DNA of 64,000 bases from an uncultured Clostridia bacterium. Lineage in GTDB: Bacteria; Bacillota; Clostridia; TANB77; CAG-508. Numbering within the stretch: the stretch's first letter is position 1; each line of letters opens with the position of its first letter. Positions 59,281-64,000 of this stretch are shown here, piece after piece. The stretch lies in the NCBI GenBank assembly GCA_947627185.1, contig CANQVF010000002.1, positions 62,001 through 126,000 on the forward strand, read 5' to 3'. The notes beneath the pieces were generated by a model, which ran no database searches, was not told where the DNA came from, and saw nothing but the letters and a program-made list of their open reading frames with translations. A program made the position numbers and the translations under genes.

Positions 59281-60252
59281 ATGCAATTAGAATTTGATAC
59301 AACTATTTTTAATAGCTTTATTTATTTTAAAACAAGAATACCATATGAATTAAAATTAAACAAAGAAAAATATATGTTTGAGATTAATATAGAACTTACT
59401 GACCAATTAAAAAAAAGACAAAGAAAATTTAGAATACAAAATAAGAATTTGATTGTTAAAGATCAAGTAGTTCCTCCTTCAAATTCAAATTTTTCAGAAT
59501 TTAATATGGCTACTCAAAAATATTCTTATACTATATCAGAGTTAGATATTCAATTAGAAATATTTGAAGATGAAATTGATTGTATTAAAGATTATTTTAG
59601 TGATACTAAAAAGGGAGAGAAAATTTTATCAAGAATATTTCAGAATATATTACTTGTTTTTTCACAAATATATAATGAATCAATGGCTGGGACAGAATTT
59701 TTAAGACCAGTTGCTAGTTATTATGGACCATTTATTGCAATTTTTGTTTTAAGAGAAAATAATAATCCTAAAATGTACGGAATGAAAATTACTGTATCAT
59801 ATGTATTATCTAAAATTAATAAGCAAAAAATATTGGATTTAGATATAGTAAAAAATCAGAATTTTATGTGGAGATATTATTTTAATAAAGCAAAGCATTC
59901 ATATGATTTATTTGACAATTTAGATACTATATTATCTTCGGCAATATCCCTAGAATCATATATTGTAAATTTATTAAAAACAAAACAATTAGAAAATGAA
60001 GTTGAGGCAATAAAAAGTAAAAAAAGAAGTGTAACATTTTTTGATGAAATAAAAATTTTAGAGAAGAATACTATTATAGATAAACAATCTTCTAAAAAAA
60101 TAAAAGAATGTTTTAACAAATTGAAAAATAACAGAAATATGATTGTTCACGGAGATTTAGATTCTACTATTATTTCAAGGAAGTATGCAGAAGAAAGTAT
60201 AAATTCTTTAATTGAATTATATGAACAACTTGCAAAAGACTTTATTAATTAA
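59281..60252 (+). CDS. Accessory protein with HEPN-like C-terminal domain
   Basis: The 323 residues have no signal or membrane segment. The N-terminal 200 residues are of unknown fold (beta-rich start, then helices). The C-terminal helical part (about 205-323) ends with KNNRNMIVHGDLD, an R-x4-H motif (about Arg285, His290) typical of HEPN domains, often RNases in toxin-antitoxin and phage-defence systems (ApeA-like layout). It stands alone between the tRNA-side repeats and the convergent integrase, a usual cargo position. ATG behind AAAGGA. Defence or toxin function is inference. Confidence 0.68.
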   Translation: MQLEFDTTIFNSFIYFKTRIPYELKLNKEKYMFEINIELTDQLKKRQRKFRIQNKNLIVKDQVVPPSNSNFSEFNMATQKYSYTISELDIQLEIFEDEIDCIKDYFSDTKKGEKILSRIFQNILLVFSQIYNESMAGTEFLRPVASYYGPFIAIFVLRENNNPKMYGMKITVSYVLSKINKQKILDLDIVKNQNFMWRYYFNKAKHSYDLFDNLDTILSSAISLESYIVNLLKTKQLENEVEAIKSKKRSVTFFDEIKILEKNTIIDKQSSKKIKECFNKLKNNRNMIVHGDLDSTIISRKYAEESINSLIELYEQLAKDFIN

Positions 60253-60297
60253 AAATTTAATAAATATAGTGGTTTATACATAAAAAAGTCAATAATA

Positions 60298-60326
60298 AAA
60301 ATGGGATGTTTTCACATCCCATTTTA
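60298..60326. terminator. Bidirectional terminator between the HEPN gene and the integrase
   Basis: A perfect 11-bp stem aaaatgggatg / catcccatttt with a 6-base loop, between two converging genes. Confidence 0.88.
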
Positions 60327-60328
60327 TA

Positions 60329-61540
60329 CTATATTTCATAATCCTCAAGTAATTTTGTGTTTTTTAAAGAATTAGTATTAAAAATATCATTATTTAGGTA
60401 ATATTCATTAACTTTTTTTAATTCTTCCTCTTTATACTTATTAAATACAGTAGTATAAGTATTTAAAGTAATATTTATATCAGTATGTCCCATAAGTCTT
60501 TGAAGTGCAACGGCTCTCATACCAGATTCGATACATCTAGTTCCATAAGTATGCCTTAAAGTATGTGTTGATATATCTTGAGATATGCCAATTTTTTGAG
60601 CAATACTTTTTAATTTTCTGTTTATTGTCGAGTGAAGTACAAGACCTTCTTGAGGTGTTAGAAACAACATTTCATCTTTATTATTTAATGCAACTCTCAT
60701 TTGCTCTAAAATATATGGTAATATAAAATCAGGAATAGGAAGTTCTCTTTTTCCAGCATAAGTTTTAGTAGTTTTTCCAATACATATTTTTCCATTTTTA
60801 TCTGTCGTTAAAGTTCTACTTACAGATAAGATTTTTTTATTTAAGTCAAAATCACTATTTTTAAGTGCTAAAGCTTCGCCAACACGAAGTCCCATATAAA
60901 GTTGTATTAAAAATACATTTCTATATGGTGTATCATATAAATTTGTACTTAAAAGATAATCAGTTAATAGTTTTTGCTCTTCAACTTCCAAAGCTCTAAA
61001 AACTTTATTCTCTTTTTTACTTCGTGGTTTTATTGTTTCATACATAGGATTTTGATGTATATAGCCTTTATTTAAGCAATATTCAAAAGCATTTTTAAAT
61101 TGGAAATAAATTTTTTCAATAGATGAATTACTATAAGATTCTGCTAGAGAGTTTAAATAGTTTTGTATTTCCTCTGTAGAAATGTCATTTATATTTTTAT
61201 TTGATAAGTAGCACTTTTCAATTATTCTAAGTGTATCCATTATTCTTGCAAAGGCTCTATCAGTTATTAAATTTGAGTCTAATTTTTTTTGTAAAAGCAT
61301 TTTCATAAGTTTTATAAGAGGAATTCCGTTATTTTCAATGAAAATAGTATCATTTTTTTGTAGAAGTATTTCGTCTAAATGTTGTCTTGCAAGTTCTTGC
61401 GTTGCAAAAGATTTTCTAATTCTTTTTTCTTGACCAGTTTCTAAATCTATTAGTGAATAGGAAGCAATCCAATTTTTTCTTTCTTTATTATAATAAATAC
61501 TACCATTTCCAGGATTAGGTTTTCTTGCTATAAGAATCAC
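60329..61540 (-). CDS. Tyrosine recombinase/integrase of the mobile element
   Basis: Catalyses site-specific insertion and excision, 403 residues. A short N-terminal AP2-like arm-binding region has NPGNGSIYYNKERKNW, followed by a core-binding SAM-like domain (about 70-175). The catalytic domain has Arg in MGLRVGEAL, HTLRHTYGTR and LMGHTDINITLNTYT with the Tyr nucleophile. The 3' end faces the tRNA-Gly site. The start is odd: the only canonical start is GTG 61540, which lies inside the GGGGGTGA ribosome site, while the expected position for ATG holds ATA (61531-61529). Confidence 0.93.
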   Translation of the reverse strand: MILIARKPNPGNGSIYYNKERKNWIASYSLIDLETGQEKRIRKSFATQELARQHLDEILLQKNDTIFIENNGIPLIKLMKMLLQKKLDSNLITDRAFARIMDTLRIIEKCYLSNKNINDISTEEIQNYLNSLAESYSNSSIEKIYFQFKNAFEYCLNKGYIHQNPMYETIKPRSKKENKVFRALEVEEQKLLTDYLLSTNLYDTPYRNVFLIQLYMGLRVGEALALKNSDFDLNKKILSVSRTLTTDKNGKICIGKTTKTYAGKRELPIPDFILPYILEQMRVALNNKDEMLFLTPQEGLVLHSTINRKLKSIAQKIGISQDISTHTLRHTYGTRCIESGMRAVALQRLMGHTDINITLNTYTTVFNKYKEEELKKVNEYYLNNDIFNTNSLKNTKLLEDYEI

Positions 61541-61543
61541 CCC

Positions 61544-61831
61544 CTAAATTCTTTTATGCAATTTCCATAAAAGATAGGAAAGCAACATTATTTTCCAAGA
61601 ACGACCAATGTTAAGTGAAGGAAAGTCATCTTGTTTAAATAATTCATAAGCTTTATTTTTTCCTATATTCAAGTCTTTGGCTACATCTTTTACAGAAATA
61701 TTCATAAAAGGATTTTCTATATTTTTCATACCATAAGAGGCAAGTAAGCTAGTTATTTCTTCAATATTTTTTTCTTCGGTATCAATTAATTCTATTTCTA
61801 AATTATCTTGTTTTAATTCTTTCATCTTCAT
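61544..61831 (-). CDS. Small HTH protein, excisionase-like
   Basis: A 95-residue protein. The C-terminal half is a winged/MerR-type helix-turn-helix as in Tn916-like Xis and helix_turn_helix_17 proteins (ISVKDVAKDLNIGKNKAYELFKQDDFPSLNIGRSWKI). The first 40 residues are acidic and may hold a partner. It lies between relaxase and integrase, overlapping the relaxase end by 29 bases, and so is coupled to it. Likely controls excision or element genes. Confidence 0.8.
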   Translation of the reverse strand: MKMKELKQDNLEIELIDTEEKNIEEITSLLASYGMKNIENPFMNISVKDVAKDLNIGKNKAYELFKQDDFPSLNIGRSWKIMLLSYLLWKLHKRI

Positions 61832-62792
61832 CTTTCTCCTTTATAATATAATCTTTTACTAATTTTTTAAGTCTATTAAGTGGAAAATCAAATAGAATAC
61901 TTACATATTCAAAAGTTTTATTCAAATAGTGTTTTAATAAGTTATTAGTGTTTTTTATTTTTGAATATTCTTGTTTTAAATTGTTGTAGTTATATTCTAA
62001 ATTTTCTATTTTTTCTAAAGTAGTATCATTTATGACTTTAATTCTAGTATATTGTTTAGCTAAGGTATTGAATTTTTTGATAACTCTACGATAATCAGTT
62101 TGTAATTCATTAAAATTATTAGTGTTAATTTCTTGTTCATATTTTATTGATTTAGCTTCAAATTGTTGTACTTCATGATTAGTTATTACTTTTAACTGCT
62201 TAATCGGAATATGCTCATTTTCGTCGTTTTTACCACGTTCTAAATTAAAACCAGACCTAGTCATATATTTGTAAAAGTTATCTTGTAAATTTTTATAACT
62301 ATTTTTTCCTTTCCAAAATTCAGAACAAGAAAGTTTATCTATTGAATTTCCATTTTTATCTTTAGTGTGAACAACAGGGAGAAATACTAAATGCATGTGT
62401 GGTGTTGTTTCATCCATGTGGACTTTTGCAGATAAAATAAATTGCTCTCCTAAATTTTTGTAGTTAGCAACAAAAGTATAGGCAGTTTTAAAAAATCTTA
62501 TTGTTTCATCAAAACCTATTTCTTCAAAAAAATCTTTATCAGAAGTAATGATATATTCACAAGCTATATTACTTGTCTTTTTTATTTGACCTTTTAATCG
62601 ATAATCATTTCTTAATTGATTAAATCTTTTTGAATATGGAGTAGGGCATGACTTAATTGAAAAGTTGTATATACTTTTACTTTTATCAATGTCTTTGTTT
62701 GAATAATTAGTATTTCTCCTTTCATTGTGTCTATAAGCTAAATTTAGAGTATTTAACTTATGCTTTGTGTTTCTAATTATTGCAAAACTCAT
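61803..62792 (-). CDS. MOBV/Pre-type mobilization relaxase
   Basis: Nicks the element's oriT for conjugative transfer with helper machinery, 329 residues. N-terminal MSFAIIRNTKHK and LAYRHNERRN resemble Pre/Mob, and the metal-binding motif AKVHMDETTPHMHLVFLPV is diagnostic. A coiled coil at about 205-300 may be the dimer or partner region. It is shorter than many MOBV proteins (about 400-500), ending in charged residues. ATG behind AAGGAGAC. A hairpin-rich region lies upstream. Confidence 0.88.
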   Translation of the reverse strand: MSFAIIRNTKHKLNTLNLAYRHNERRNTNYSNKDIDKSKSIYNFSIKSCPTPYSKRFNQLRNDYRLKGQIKKTSNIACEYIITSDKDFFEEIGFDETIRFFKTAYTFVANYKNLGEQFILSAKVHMDETTPHMHLVFLPVVHTKDKNGNSIDKLSCSEFWKGKNSYKNLQDNFYKYMTRSGFNLERGKNDENEHIPIKQLKVITNHEVQQFEAKSIKYEQEINTNNFNELQTDYRRVIKKFNTLAKQYTRIKVINDTTLEKIENLEYNYNNLKQEYSKIKNTNNLLKHYLNKTFEYVSILFDFPLNRLKKLVKDYIIKEKDEDERIKTR

Positions 62793-63060
62793 TTTGTCTC
62801 CTTTCTTAAAAATATAGAGACTTCGAAGTCATACTTTTGCATTGAGCACTCATACTAACTAAATAACAGCACTAAAAATAAAACAACATAAAACTAATTT
62901 TTCGTGTCATTTAAGTGCTATAACATACTAGAGGACTTTTAGGGAAAGTCCTCTGTATGATTAGGGGATACCCCTAATAACCCCCTAGAGTGTTTTAATT
63001 TGGAAAAGTTCTCTATAGCGAACTTTAATTTTTCTTTAGTATTGCTTATAAGCAATTTAT
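62793..63060. other. Candidate oriT/control region of the mobile element
   Basis: Upstream of the relaxase gene, where MOBV oriT usually lies, there are several hairpins. A perfect 10-bp stem spans 62930-62939 with 62945-62954 (agaggacttt), then ttagggg/cccctaa at 62961-62977, aaagttc/gaacttt at 63005-63026 and a 16-base palindrome attgcttataagcaat at 63041-63056. On the minus strand, TAGTGCTGTTA (62874-62864) resembles the MOBV nic pattern TAGTG-TG-TTA with one added base. No nic site is proven. Confidence 0.5.
62819..62830. promoter_or_regulatory. 12-base palindrome ahead of the relaxase gene
   Basis: GACTTCGAAGTC is a perfect palindrome about 25 bases upstream of the relaxase start, in the leader. 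It is a candidate operator for the element's HTH protein. Confidence 0.45.
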
Positions 63061-63343
63061 ATGTGGTAAGAAATTCTAGAAATCTCTTTTGTTTTTCCTA
63101 ACTAGTTTAATAATACATTACATTTGGCTTGATCAGTAAGTTTATTATAAAAATCTTGATTTTATTGGATTATATTGGATTTTGTTGGAAAATTGAAAAA
63201 ATAAAAGTGTCTGCAACAGACTATTTCCAACAATTACAAGCAATATTTTTACATTTCTAGTTTATGAGATTTTATTTAATTTTAAATTTTCTTATTTACA
63301 AGTTAATGATACTATTTTTATGTCAACCAATCAAATTTGTCAC

Positions 63344-63454
63344 TTTTGCATCAGACGCAAAAAAACACGGGTTTTTTAATAAAAAAGTATCGATTTTGGC
63401 ACTTTTTGCTCAAAAAAGTGTCATTTTTTACAACTTTTTGCATATGACGCAAAA
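63344..63454. repeat. Two copies of an imperfect palindrome TTTTGC-N7-GCAAAA
   Basis: Copies lie at 63344-63362 and 63436-63454, 92 bases apart. A cactttttgctcaaaaaagtg hairpin lies between them (about 63400-63420). They are upstream of the methyltransferase gene and may be operators. The stretch 63057-63645 otherwise holds only a weak plus-strand ORF that I do not accept. Confidence 0.6.
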
Positions 63455-63645
63455 AATCTCTGAAAACATTGAAATACAAGGGAAATCAGACTTGAAAAAT
63501 ATATTTAATTTTTATTGTGTTAACTTGAATTATTTAAAAAATTATAATAATATATTGATGAATTATAGTTAAATAAATAGACTAACTATTTGATTTTTTA
63601 AAAAAGTGTGATATAAATAAAATATAAAAAATTTTGGGAGAAAAG

Positions 63646-64000
63646 ATGGAAAAAGTAAGACCTTTTGTAAAATGGGCTGGTGGAAAAACTCAACTTATTG
63701 GACAAATAAATAAATTTTTACCAACAGAATTGATAGATGGACAAATAAAAACATATATTGAACCATTTGTTGGTGGTGGTGCGGTACTAATTGAAGTCCT
63801 TCAAAAGTATAACATTGAATCAGCTATTGCTTTTGATATAAATGCTGATTTAATAAATTGCTATTTGGTTGTAAAAAATAATGTAGAAGAACTTATTTCT
63901 GAATTAGATAAAAAAGAGAAAAAATATAAGTCTTTAAGTGATGAAAAAAGGAAAGAATATTTTTATACAATTAGAGATGAGTATAATTCTTATGAACTAA
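63646..64000 (+). CDS. D12-class DNA adenine methyltransferase (Dam-like), 3' truncated by window edge
   Basis: Not in the ORF track since it runs off the window. It starts ATG 63646 behind GGGAG. 118 residues are visible: RPFVKWAGGKTQLIGQI (AdoMet motif), YIEPFVGGGAVLIEVL, AFDINADLINCYLVVKNN, as in Dam/DpnM-type N6-adenine methyltransferases. The DPPY catalytic motif must lie beyond the end. On a mobile element it may belong to a restriction-modification pair or be solitary; the following gene would tell. Confidence 0.92.
   Translation, partial: MEKVRPFVKWAGGKTQLIGQINKFLPTELIDGQIKTYIEPFVGGGAVLIEVLQKYNIESAIAFDINADLINCYLVVKNNVEELISELDKKEKKYKSLSDEKRKEYFYTIRDEYNSYEL

Noticed and set aside
63264-63572. 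Plus-strand ORF of 102 residues before the methyltransferase gene
   Set aside because: No ribosome site, odd composition, and it runs through the palindromic repeats; probably chance.

Overview
The window is AT-rich DNA (by eye well under 30% GC) that uses the standard code; TGA, TAA and TAG all end genes. A Gram-positive, Clostridia-like bacterium is the best guess. The support is a T-box leader, a CIRCE operator ahead of groESL, SepF plus DivIVA, a SpoIIIE/FtsK translocase, an LPXTG-type surface protein, AGGAGG ribosome sites and a teichoic-acid type gene cluster. I cannot name a species; an uncultured gut Clostridia lineage would fit.

Bases 1-46474 are mostly chromosomal core. They hold the end of a cysteine desulfurase, a NfeD/SPFH membrane pair, mltG with two unknown genes, T-box-controlled aspS, a 160-bp inverted-repeat element, lysS with a P-loop partner, a secreted zinc protease, a site-2 protease and tsaD. 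Then come a phosphoesterase, lepA, a TrmH-type methyltransferase, an ABC exporter, pyrG with an attenuator-like leader, groES-groEL and an LPNTG surface protein. A 40-residue Cys-rich protein that the ORF track misses lies on the minus strand. It is followed by mutL-miaA-HlyD-like-sepF-divIVA, rsmD, ftsK, a beta-CASP nuclease, a recent duplication of an anchored protein gene, a GH15 glycosidase, radA carrying a one-base frameshift, and a cyclophilin.

Bases 46605-54034 are the most unusual chromosomal part. A pseudopilin-like surface protein is followed by an LtaS-like membrane sulfatase-superfamily enzyme, a protein joining a YidC/Oxa1 domain to a TagF/TagB-type glycerophosphotransferase, a membrane-anchored LicA-like choline kinase and a LicC-like cytidylyltransferase. 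Together they suggest a route to a phosphocholine-decorated glycerophosphate polymer at the membrane. No licB or licD is in the window.

Bases 54067-58360 are the usual ylxM-ffh-rpsP-khpA-rimM-trmD-rplS operon, with an acidic tail on L19. Three tRNA-Gly(UCC) genes follow, the third divergent.

From just after the third tRNA to the window end lies what looks like an integrative mobilizable element. It has repeat-rich DNA next to the tRNA, a HEPN-motif protein, a tyrosine integrase, a small HTH protein, a MOBV/Pre-type relaxase, a hairpin-rich candidate oriT, and a D12-class adenine methyltransferase cut by the window edge. The far attachment site is not in the window.
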